Positions 55,062 to 64,000 of a DNA stretch of 64,000 bases are shown here, piece by piece. The stretch's first letter is position 1. The number at the start of each line of letters is the position of its first letter. The stretch is taken from the NCBI GenBank assembly GCA_031771865.1, contig JASISA010000040.1, positions 1,302,001-1,366,000 on the forward strand. Direction: 5' to 3'. Under the pieces are notes generated by a model. The model had not been told where the DNA came from. It searched no databases and saw only the letters and a list, made by a program, of their open reading frames with translations. Position numbers and translations under genes: made by a program. The stretch is from Nothophaeocryptopus gaeumannii. Taxonomy: Eukaryota > Ascomycota > Dothideomycetes > Mycosphaerellales > Mycosphaerellaceae.

Positions 55062-58000
55062 ATGGCGTTGAACCACGCCTCACATAACCCGACCGGCGAG
55101 AAGACAGGTCCGGCGACTGGACAACCCCCACCTCCATCGGACGAGAGCAAAGCTGCCATCCTCGAAGCCGCGAATGGCGATATCAAGGGACAATCTGCGC
55201 CTGGCAAGGATGGCGGCGACAAAGATGCCCCCAAGAAGGAGAAGACCGAGAAGGAGCTAGCAAAGGAGCGTCAAAAGGCGGAGAAGGCGGCGAAATTGGC
55301 GGCCAAGCTGGAAAAGCAGAAACAGATGGAGGCCAAGTCGAAACCAAAAGAGGGCAAAGAGAAGAAGAAGCAGGAGAAATTGCCTCCGTACCAGGAAGAG
55401 ACACCCAAGGGCGAGAAGAAGATCCTTAAGCCTCTGGACGACGAATACCACAAGGCATACATCCCATCCGTCGTTGAGAGTGCATGGTACGACTGGTGGG
55501 AGAAGGAAGGCTTCCACGAGCCCGAATACAAAGCAGATGGCAATGTGAAGGATGCAGGATACTTCGTGATACCCATACCGCCGCCAAATGTGACAGGCGC
55601 CCTTCACATTGGACACGCTCTGGCTACATCATTACAGGACGCCATGATTCGGTGGAACCGTATGAAGGGACTGACCGTGCTCTTCGTGCCTGGATGCGAC
55701 CATGCTGGCCTGTCAACACAAAGCGTGGTGGAGAATATGCTTTACTTCAGGCGAAACGGCACAACGAGGCATGATCTTGGTCGCGAAAAGTTTGTGGACA
55801 CTGTCTGGGAGTGGAAGGAAGAGTATCACAGCAAGATCAACAAGGTGCTACGGAGAATGGGTGGTTCTATGGATTGGACCAGAGAGGCCTTCACCATGAG
55901 CCCGACCTTGTCCAAAGCTGTTCGTCAGACATTCACAAAGCTCCACGACGAAGGTCTCATCTACCGAGCGAATCGTCTTGTCAATTGGTGCGTGAAGATG
56001 AACACCTCCCTATCCAACCTCGAGGTTGATCAAAAGGAGCTTGAGGGCTCGACCAAGATCGACGTGCCTGGCTATGATAAGAAGATCGAGTTTGGCACCA
56101 TCTGGAACTTCAAATACCCCATCGACGGCACTAACGAAACCATTGAGGTCGCCACAACACGTCCGGAGACCATGCTCGGTGATACGGGTGTAGCAGTGCA
56201 TCCAACCGATGAGCGGTATAAGCATCTCATCGGCAAGAACGTCAAGCATCCCTTCGTGGACCGCTTGCTACCCATCTTCGGCTCCGACGATGTCGAAAAG
56301 GACTTCGGAACAGGTGTCGTCAAGATCACACCTGCACATGACTTCAACGATTTCAAGCGCGGCAAGGAGAACAACCTCGCCTTCATCAATATCTTAAACG
56401 ACGATGGCACCATGAATGCTAACGCCGGTTCTTTCGAAGGCATGAAGCGATTCGATGTGCGATACAAGGTCATTGACGAGCTGACAAAGCTCGACTTGTA
56501 CGTCGGCAAGGCCAACAACAAGATGCAAATCCCTCTCTGCAGCAAGTCAAAAGATGTCATCGAGCCAGTTCTGAAGCCGCAATGGTGGGTGCGTATGGAG
56601 CCACTCGCAAAACCAGCTCTTGACGTCGTCAAGAACGGCGAAATCGTGATCAAGCCAGCTTCTGCTGAGGCCAGCTATCATCGATGGATGGCCAATGTTG
56701 ACGACTGGTGCGTGTCTCGCCAATTATGGTGGGGTCATCAAATTCCAGCATATTACGTGAAGCTGGACGATGGTCCAGCCTACGATGCAGAACCAGAATA
56801 CTGGATTTGTGCTGAGTCAGAGGAAGAGGCGCAACAGAAGGCCGAAAGGAAGTATCCTGGAAAGAAGGTCACGCTCGAACGTGACCCCGATTGTCTTGAC
56901 ACCTGGTTCTCGTCTGGTCTGTGGCCGTTCTCAACACTTGGTTGGCCTGAGCAAACACACGATTTCGAAAAGTTGTTTCCAACATCGGTTCTGGAAACTG
57001 GTTGGGACATCCTGTTCTTCTGGGTGGCCCGCATGATCTTCTTCTCTCTGAAGATGACAGGCAAGGTGCCGTTCAAGGAGGTGTACTGCCATTCCCTCGT
57101 CCGTGATTCCGAAGGCCGCAAGATGTCCAAGTCTTTGGGCAATGTCATTGACCCTGTTGACATCATGGACGGTATCACCCTGCAAGAGCTGAACGACAAG
57201 CTCAAGCTCGGAAACCTTGCACCCAAAGAAATTGACCGTGCTGTCAAGTGGCAGAAGTCAGCGTTCGCTGATGGCATTGACGAGTGCGGTGCTGATGCCC
57301 TTCGGTTTTCCTTGATCAACTACACGACCGGTGGTGGGGATATCAGCTTTGACGTGAAGGTCATGCGCAGCTACCGCAACTTCTGTAACAAGATCTACCA
57401 GGCGACCAAATATGTGCTGATGAACCTGCCATCCGACTACACGCCAAAGGCCAAGGGCGGCAAGACCGGCAAGGAGAGCCTACCAGAGCGATGGATTCTG
57501 CACAAGCTGACTATCGCCGCCCGCGACGTCAACAACGCGCTCGCAAACAGGCAATTTTCGCAAGCCACACAAGCGACCTACGCCTACTGGCTCTATGATC
57601 TGTGCGATGTCTACATTGAGAACAGCAAGTCCATCATTCGGGACGGCACCCCCGAGGAGAAGCAGAGCGCCATTGACACCCTCTATACCGCCCTCGAAGG
57701 TGCCCTCACCATGATCCACCCCTTTATGCCTTTCCTGACGGAAGAGCTGTGGCAGCGCCTTCCGCGTAGACCTGGAGACAAGACAAAGTCCATAGTCATC
57801 GCTGCCTATCCACAGTACGATGCCGCACTGGACGATTCTAGATCTGAACGCGACTATGAGCTCCTCTTGGGCTGCTCCAAGGGCATCCGATCCCTGCTCA
57901 ACGAGCGCGGTATTAAAGAAGACGCCAAGGCATACGTGCAACCCCTCAACTCCGAAGCTCAAGAAACAGCATCTGCCCAGTCTTCCTCCATCAAGGCGCT

Positions 58001-58328
58001 GGCTGGGAAGCAGCTCGCGCAGCTCGAGGTCCTCTCCTCAGGTGACAAAGTCCCTGGCAACACAGCCGTCTACCCTGTGTCAGCTGCGGTTGCGGTCTTC
58101 TTGGAGCTGAAGGGCGATGTTGATCCTGATGCGGAGATCCAGAAGACCAAGCCGAAGATGGTCAAGGCGAGTGAGGGTGTCAAGGAGCAGGAGAGGCAGA
58201 TTGCTGCGCTGGCCGAGGGTGTTAGTCAGGAAGTGAGGAATAAGGAGGACGCGAGGCTTAAGGATTTGTTGAGCGAGCAGAGCTTGTACGAGGAAGCGCT
58301 GTCGAGGCTGGAGACGTTGAAGTTGTGA
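55062..58328 (+). CDS. VAS1: Valyl-tRNA synthetase
   Basis: An intronless class I aminoacyl-tRNA synthetase of 1088 residues. The start is the first ATG in frame (AAG-ATG-G context). After a Lys/Glu-rich, probably coiled N-terminal extension of about 125 residues comes the catalytic core. The HIGH signature is PPPNVTGALHIGHAL near 185, and the editing (CP1) domain includes VATTRPETMLGDTGVAVHP. The KMSKS loop is GRKMSKSLGNVIDP near 690. The anticodon-binding domain includes MIHPFMPFLTEELWQRLP, and a C-terminal coiled coil follows (KVPGNTAVYPVSAAVAVFLE, then KEQERQIAALAEG). The enzyme charges tRNA-Val in the cytosol. No separate mitochondrial form is visible; the upstream extension suggests the same gene serves mitochondria. 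Confidence 0.96.
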   Translation: MALNHASHNPTGEKTGPATGQPPPPSDESKAAILEAANGDIKGQSAPGKDGGDKDAPKKEKTEKELAKERQKAEKAAKLAAKLEKQKQMEAKSKPKEGKEKKKQEKLPPYQEETPKGEKKILKPLDDEYHKAYIPSVVESAWYDWWEKEGFHEPEYKADGNVKDAGYFVIPIPPPNVTGALHIGHALATSLQDAMIRWNRMKGLTVLFVPGCDHAGLSTQSVVENMLYFRRNGTTRHDLGREKFVDTVWEWKEEYHSKINKVLRRMGGSMDWTREAFTMSPTLSKAVRQTFTKLHDEGLIYRANRLVNWCVKMNTSLSNLEVDQKELEGSTKIDVPGYDKKIEFGTIWNFKYPIDGTNETIEVATTRPETMLGDTGVAVHPTDERYKHLIGKNVKHPFVDRLLPIFGSDDVEKDFGTGVVKITPAHDFNDFKRGKENNLAFINILNDDGTMNANAGSFEGMKRFDVRYKVIDELTKLDLYVGKANNKMQIPLCSKSKDVIEPVLKPQWWVRMEPLAKPALDVVKNGEIVIKPASAEASYHRWMANVDDWCVSRQLWWGHQIPAYYVKLDDGPAYDAEPEYWICAESEEEAQQKAERKYPGKKVTLERDPDCLDTWFSSGLWPFSTLGWPEQTHDFEKLFPTSVLETGWDILFFWVARMIFFSLKMTGKVPFKEVYCHSLVRDSEGRKMSKSLGNVIDPVDIMDGITLQELNDKLKLGNLAPKEIDRAVKWQKSAFADGIDECGADALRFSLINYTTGGGDISFDVKVMRSYRNFCNKIYQATKYVLMNLPSDYTPKAKGGKTGKESLPERWILHKLTIAARDVNNALANRQFSQATQATYAYWLYDLCDVYIENSKSIIRDGTPEEKQSAIDTLYTALEGALTMIHPFMPFLTEELWQRLPRRPGDKTKSIVIAAYPQYDAALDDSRSERDYELLLGCSKGIRSLLNERGIKEDAKAYVQPLNSEAQETASAQSSSIKALAGKQLAQLEVLSSGDKVPGNTAVYPVSAAVAVFLELKGDVDPDAEIQKTKPKMVKASEGVKEQERQIAALAEGVSQEVRNKEDARLKDLLSEQSLYEEALSRLETLKL

Positions 58329-61300
58329 ACGAGCGAAATGTGGTCATGAGTGGTGATGGATTGTGGCTGTGACGGCTTCGTAGCATAGCATTGAGATACG
58401 TGGGATTAGCTACACTTTGCTTCGGACATCTAGCTCACCTTCGACTGTCTGAATATACAACTTCCGCACGATATCTTGAGCGTACATTTAACCCGCCGCG
58501 GCCGCCTATGTCCAAGTCTCCTCGAGCTTTCTGTCCAATTCTGCTGTCTGTAACGTGTTAAAGGAGCTTGAGCCTCCTGGTGTTTCGCGTGACGAACGCT
58601 AGGGTTCGGCTCATCTTCCTAAAGTTACATGTGAAAGCCAGTAAGGTGGTCCTCCGACCTGCTGTGGCTTCCATTCAGGTCCTCATCCATTCTGTAGCTT
58701 GGGTCGCGTATCACAACGAGATGCGCTATGATGCCGGGAGACGCCAGTCTGCCTCCCCGGTGCGTTCGCGGACATAGTGCAGGTGTTCGATGTTTTGCCG
58801 GGGGTCAATGCAAGTTCAGCGGCGGCATGTGGAGATGCGAATGCCCGCTGGACCCTCTTCCGCGAGGCAGGCCCCCGCGGTTGCTGCATCTTCTGTGTTA
58901 GGTCTCGTTGTTGATGCATCTCGTGCGTTGGATCCCGATGTCGATGCACTTGTGCCATGTCTTTCCCGGCCCTCCGGTGTCGTGTTTGTCTTACATCTGG
59001 TGGACTGCAACAACGGAAGTGCGGTTTGAGCTCCATCAGCCGCTCGGCCTCGTACATGCATAGTCCGTTGGTAACATGTTGCCATACGGGTTGGTATCAT
59101 GGCTCGACTTTCGCGCTTACAGCAGCACCAAGAGCTTTCTGAGCGCCTATCCGTGCACTTGGTCCGGAAAGGTACATTGGTTCGCGCGCGGCACCAGCGG
59201 ACAGCTACTTCCCCGTGATTGACACCGCTTGCAGAGCTGCTTCTTCACCGCTCTGTTCGCAGTTGTTAGTGACGTATGCCACCGACGGTGGAGTAGTCTT
59301 TCAACTTGCACGTATGCTTGCGCAAACCGCTGTCGGCCAGAGTTCCCCGCTAGGGGCTCACAGATTCAGAGCGGCCATCTTTGCTTGTGCTGAGCAAATG
59401 TCCAAATTATTGGACGGTGCAACTTGTCATCCAAAGTGCTGCAATCACTGGTTGTGCTGGAGGTATTTACCAGCTTCTTGGTATTGTGAGCTGCATCGCG
59501 CAAGCGTATCCATGATCGACTGCAGAGGAGACATCCACATCGAGATGGTTCTCGCTCGTAGGCGCCGATCAGCGGCGAATGTCCGTCTTCGCTCTGTGGT
59601 CTACCGCTGGCGAAGAAACCTATCCCCGGTTGTTTGTTTGCGGTGTGCTGACTGCCGTTTTGTGCGATACCACTGCAGATGCCGTCAAAGGCGCGGGTCG
59701 TCGCCGAAGCATCTCGAGATGTTGTGCCTTGAATTGCCGCTGGTCTTGGTTGCTGGTTTTCTTCGGTTCTGCATCACGTCGACTATCTGACCGGCAATCT
59801 ATGTCCGTCTCGGCACGTCTTAAGCTGTCTGTACCATATTCGGTCCCGATCTGCAGGTTCGTACTGCACTATAGGCAGTTCTGCCGATAGGATCTGCCTA
59901 CGCTCCTGACCCTTGGAACCATTTGTTTCGCGTTGTTTGCGATGGCGGCGACGCACGTAACGTCATTTGTAGCTCCATTATCTTAGTCCTGTACAGGTCT
60001 GGTCGCTGTCTTCAGAGCGCGGTTATTTGCTCATTCTGCAGCGATTCTGCAACTATCCGCAGAGGGGCTCATTGTGTGGATGTCAAGCGCGCACCCCTGG
60101 TGCTACGTCGCTTCGGGAGCGCGTCTCACATCTTGCATCAGCCGCGGGTATTGCTGAGAGCGTTGTTTGAAAAACGCATTTCGAAGCAGCTTGCAACGGA
60201 CCGACGGAGAAGGCAACTGCAGCGCAATTGTGCTATAGGGCTGCCGGAAGAGATAGCGGTGGCGATGTTGCTCGGAACAAATTTGGATGCCAGCTAAGAG
60301 GCACATGAAAGCTCCTTGTAGACCTAACGATCCGGCAAGGTTCACCAACCGGTGGCTCGAAGCTTGTAGTCGGCTTTAGTGACGGTGTATAGATCACCGG
60401 CCTTGGTTCGTCACCAGTCACCAGATCTGATCTGGGACAGTAGTTTTCTAGAACTTGCAAGGTCTAGCCCTACATAGAAGAGCTCCTAGTGGTATGCAGC
60501 GACGACGAGATTGACACGTGCCACATTCAGCCAGTCATTCGTGTCAGGACGTGATTCGAAAAGGATACGGCTGCTTGGACATGACCCTGTGTCCTATCAG
60601 CTGGGTCAAATAGGCTGGTGTGGTTCCACGGTGTAGTGCATGAGCTGCCCGTCCCGATGCAGCGTTTGTAGTCGCATAGGCACAACAATGGAACGCCTGC
60701 GACTGGTATAGAGGCCCGTGCGCTGGTTTTTGGAGCGAGCAACGCCGGCTGAATGTCCTGGTTTGCGATGGTCGCTCAGCAGCATCCTCCGATATGAGAT
60801 CAACGCTTGACGAATGGTAGAGAGGGAGAAGTCGCACAGAGATGGCCGAGACGTTGCTGGCGGCACTACAAGTCTGTCCATCGGCACTTGGCCATCGCAT
60901 ATAAGTTGGCCATGAAGCCAGAGGACTTGCTGTGACAACATCTAAACTCTTCTCCAGAAAGAAAGAAACCGCAAGGCTCGACTCGGTCCGGCAAATCCTT
61001 CCTCGGTCCAACACATGTGTTTGTCTTGCGAATGAACTCGTCATTTGCCGAGATCCAAAGCCGTCCTGCGGACAGCGGCAACGGGACTAGGTCCTCAAAG
61101 GCGTGAGCTTGTTCAGAATCCGAGATCCTTTCTGTGCTAATGAGCCAAGTAGCCAGCAGACCGATCCTAGGAGCGTCGATGCGACCATGGGAAATTTTAA
61201 AAGCGGCAGTTTGGAAAGCAGCAGTGGGACCTCAACCGAACATAGTCCTCGAACGAAGTCCAATGGCAGCCCAAGTGGCCAAACACAATGCTCTTCGTAC

Positions 61301-61961
61301 AACCTCAACCGATACCTAGAGAGCCCCGAGCGGCACGAGGCAGTCTCGCTCGGGGTGAACTCCGGGTATAGGCAGACTCAAGGCGGTACGAAGCAGGAAG
61401 TCGATGGAGCCCAACAACCGGCTTCCAGAGGGCGCAAGTAACATCAAGGTTGGATTTTCGAGCCATCTGTGGCTTGGTCAACGCTATGGTCAGCGCTCTC
61501 TAATCATGGCGGCGGAGAGAACGTACCAAAGGCCAAGAAGCCGCAAGGAAACAGGCGCAATGTGAATGACTTGAACGAATTGCATATACCTCATCCAGTA
61601 TCGGTAACTTCGTAGCAGAGCAGATCGCTGCACCCGCTCGCTAAATATCATGATGGTGAACCTCCTAATTGTCACAACGCTCAATTGCGTCTGTCTGGTA
61701 CTCAGCGTGCGTCGACCTCCTGAACCTCTTCAGAAGAAACTGAGTGACGATCTCGCAAAGTGCTGTCGTTGCACCTTCTTGCTTCGCAGCTGCCTATAGC
61801 TGAGACTGTCCTCGCTCTGGTTGTACCATCCACTCGGAACGCTCGCCGCCGAAGCGTTCTCGCTCGAAGGGGTCGATCGTGTATTCACCGCACTACTTCC
61901 AAACGTGTCGCCACCTAGTGGCACAATGACATTAGTGGACGTATCGACTCAGTTCACCATC
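58329..61961. other. 3.6-kb region without recognisable gene
   Basis: Between ValRS and CKA1 3' ends. Open frames up to 191 codons (59215-59790 on +) exist, but they are Arg/Cys-rich, lack known domains and read like chance frames. Composition is ordinary without RIP bias. I see no RNA gene or repeat. It may hold a noncoding RNA or a fast-evolving gene that I cannot see. Confidence 0.5.
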
Positions 61962-63087
61962 TCACTGGTGTGTACTGTTCGAGTTCTGTAGTTGAGCCGC
62001 CTCATTCTCGCGGACTGGTTGGAAGTATGGATGCGCCATGGCTTCTTTCGCAGTCAGTCGTTCCTGAGAACGGTTAGCAGATTGTGCACATCAAGTCGAT
62101 CGCAGAACGTTTACCTGGTGATCGTAGCGCAAAAGCTTGTCGAGGAAGTCAAGTGCATCATTGCTGACAAACCGCTGATTCTCCGAGTTGATGAATGCAT
62201 TCCAGCTCTTCTTAGGAAATCGACCGAGGATATCATCGTATTGCGCATCGAGCTCAATGTCGTACTTGTCCAGGTAGTCAAACAGATCTTCAGTCCCAAG
62301 AACTTTGGCGATCTTCACCAATTGGTCGCTGTTACTATTTCCGTGGAAGAAAGGCTCTTTCCTGAAGATCATGCTCGCGAACATTGCTCCCAATGACCAC
62401 ATGTCCAAGCTGTAGTCGTACTCCTGGAAATCGACTAACAGCTCAGGTCCTTTGAAGTATCGGCTTGCAACGCGAACATTGTACTCTGTTCCGGCATGAT
62501 AGAATTCAGCTAGACCCCAATCGATCAGACGCAGCTTCTTGTTCTCGTGGTCGATCATAACGTTATGCGGCTTCACATCTCGGTGCATGATGCCTTTGCT
62601 GTGGCAGAAGTCCAGTGCTTTCAAAAGCTCGTAGATGTAGTATCGCACATCGTAGTCCTGGAATTTGGGATACAGCGTCCGGAAATCGGTGTTATTGATG
62701 TGCTCAAAAATCAAGCTGGGTGTCTTAGATTGGCTGTCTCTCACCACATCGAGTAGCGCGACGATATTGGGCCCACCGGAGAGATTCTGCAAAATCTTGA
62801 TCTCACGCTTTATCTTCTTCTTCTTGACCGGCTTCAGGACCTTGATGACGCATTTCTGATAGTTGACGACATTAACGCCCTCGAACACCTCACTGTATTT
62901 CCCTCGACCTGCAAATGATCTATTAGCGCACTCCTGCCATTTACTGGACTCTCGCGTGTATGCAGCTCTTACCAATCTTTCGAACAACTTCGTAATTTTC
63001 CAGCACGCCCCAACTGATGTTGACACTGTCATAGTCCCAGTATGCCCGCGGCATCATCTGATTCACATCTGCGTAAACCCGCGCCAT
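61962..63087 (-). CDS. CKA1: Casein kinase II catalytic subunit alpha
   Basis: Exons 62973-63087, 62115-62908 and 61962-62063 with 64- and 51-nt introns give 336 residues. The protein starts MARVYADVNQMMPRAYWDYD. CK2-alpha hallmarks are all present: the Gly-rich loop GRGKYSEVFEG across the first splice, the basic stretch KPVKKKKIKREIKIL, the catalytic HRDVKPHNVMID, DWG instead of DFG in LRLIDWGLAEFYH, and VASRYFKGPELL. The last exon carries ERLTAKEAMAHPYFQPVRENE and a short tail. CK2 is a constitutive acidophilic Ser/Thr kinase acting as an alpha2beta2 complex in nucleus and cytosol. The gene is divergent from the palmitoyltransferase gene. Confidence 0.96.
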
Positions 63088-63551
63088 GTTTGCAGATTGG
63101 CTGCTGCGGCCTCAAAACCTGAATGGCTGCTTCGCTCTGCTTAAATCCAGTGGGTAGGACTTTTGCGCTGCACTCCAGGCTGCCCTTTTGCTGCCTCGGT
63201 CCCACCTGCCGGCTCGTAGTTGCTGGGTTTGCGCGGGTATGAATGCGTCGCAATCGGAGTGATGGACAATCGGCGTGGATGCAGGAGCGGAAAGAGTATG
63301 TCGAGTAAGAGTGGCGGGGGACGGTGTCCTCGGCGCTGGCTGCGAGCGTCGTTGGCAGCGGTGGTGGAGGATGATTGCAGGGCGGAAGTGGTGGGGCAGA
63401 GAGACGACAAGGTTGAAGGCGCGGATTTCTGACGTCTTCGGTAGAAGCCGAATCGAAAGCTTATTTTGTTTGGAGAGGGCTCGGCCTTTCACTCCGTTCT
63501 TCCTAACTTTACGCAACACTTCACTTCACTCTCCATCGACAGATAGACACA
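63088..63551. promoter_or_regulatory. Divergent promoter region CKA1/PFA4-like
   Basis: 464 bp between the ATGs of two divergent genes. The minus strand holds an open frame of about 90-135 codons here, but it shows no domain and probably covers leader and promoter. Confidence 0.5.
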
Positions 63552-63996
63552 ATGGAATTGCTCGAAGTGCCGCTACTACAGAGGCTGGTCCTCCCAGGTG
63601 TCACTTCACTGGTGGCATTCCTCGCCTTCACCAGCCAGTGGCTTTTCTACTACATCGAACCTGGACCGCTGCGGAAGGGAGACGCGTACGTGTTCAACGC
63701 GCTCGTGACAGCTCTATTGATCTGCTACTGGAGGACATGTCTCATGGATCCAGGCAGGATACCGACGGACTGGCATGCACGCGTTCAAGACACAGCAAAT
63801 GGCACTCAGAAGACCGCCTCCGAGGCCGCGGCCAAGAGCAATCGGTGGTGCCGGAAATGCAACATGTTCAAGCCTCCCAGGGCGCATCACTGCAAGACTT
63901 GCAGGCGGTAAGCACGTGCGCCTAATGAAGCTGAGGTCAAGCTGAGATCAGTTACAAGCTGCGTTATGAAGATGGATCACCACTGCGTGTGGACAG
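63552..63996 (+). CDS. PFA4: DHHC protein S-palmitoyltransferase, 5' part (Pfa4-like)
   Basis: Exon 1 is 63552-63907 and exon 2 is 63959 to about 63996, joined by a GTAAGC...TACAAG intron; the gene runs off the window end, where GGTAG may begin a second intron. The protein starts MELLEVPLLQRLVLPGV with two membrane segments in the first 60 residues, then a cytosolic DPGRIPTDW loop and the Cys-rich zinc segment RWCRKCNMFKPPRAHHCKTC. The catalytic DHHC lies in MKMDHHCVWT. These are integral membrane enzymes that transfer palmitate to cysteines; Pfa4 acts at the ER and modifies chitin synthase Chs3 in yeast. Assignment to Pfa4 rather than another DHHC enzyme rests on the short N-terminus and on memory of the family. 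Confidence 0.88.
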
Positions 63997-64000
63997 GTAG

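Noticed and set aside
59215..59790. 191-codon ORF as a gene
   Set aside because: Arg/Cys-rich composition, no domain, no supporting splice or conserved motif; probably chance.

Overview
The window is nuclear DNA of a filamentous ascomycete, most like a plant-associated Dothideomycete; that placement is inferred from gene content, not from a search. The fungal signs are many single-copy genes split by 45-70 nt introns with GT-AG borders and CTRAY-type branch sites, a HET-domain gene, a proteinase K-type secreted protease, a DUF7707-like GPI protein, Tad-like LINE retrotransposons, and AT-rich DNA that has lost almost all CpA/TpG (repeat-induced point mutation, RIP). I saw no tRNA, rRNA or CRISPR.

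Layout. 0-10 kb: 3' end of kexin (KEX2), a two-TM protein, a HET-domain protein and a secreted subtilisin. 10.4-12.2 kb: a gene graveyard with three remnants (GH28 polygalacturonase, 2OG-Fe(II) oxygenase, MFS transporter tail). 12.7-22.9 kb: an intact 5-oxoprolinase, a dead C2H2 transcription factor, a quinone-oxidoreductase-like gene with one in-frame stop, a beta-hydroxyacid dehydrogenase and an aspartate-aminotransferase-like enzyme. Together with the graveyard this could be a decaying amino-acid or metabolite cluster (inference). 23.5-25.8 kb: a vacuolar Ca2+/H+ exchanger and a macro-domain protein.

26.1-36.2 kb: transposon island. A RIP-destroyed LINE copy lies inverted at about 26.2-30.07 kb and abuts a short forward LINE 3' tail, the arrangement expected from twin priming. 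A further stretch of RIPed DNA is interrupted by a nearly un-RIPed full-length LINE (30877-36063) flanked by a 16-bp target-site duplication. Comparing the two LINE copies shows that the frame breaks of the younger copy are mostly single-base homopolymer indels.

36.9-64 kb: housekeeping genes. These are HisRS (HTS1) divergent from VPS33, a DUF7707-like GPI protein, a PX-domain protein, an oligopeptide transporter divergent from an M1 aminopeptidase (a likely peptide-use pair), a one-TM protein, an NTF2-like protein, ValRS with an AUG-less presequence-like 5' extension, a 3.6 kb stretch with no recognisable gene, CK2 alpha (CKA1), and the 5' part of a DHHC palmitoyltransferase (PFA4-like).

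Exon borders were set by hand from splice consensus, reading frame and family alignment from memory; no database search was run.
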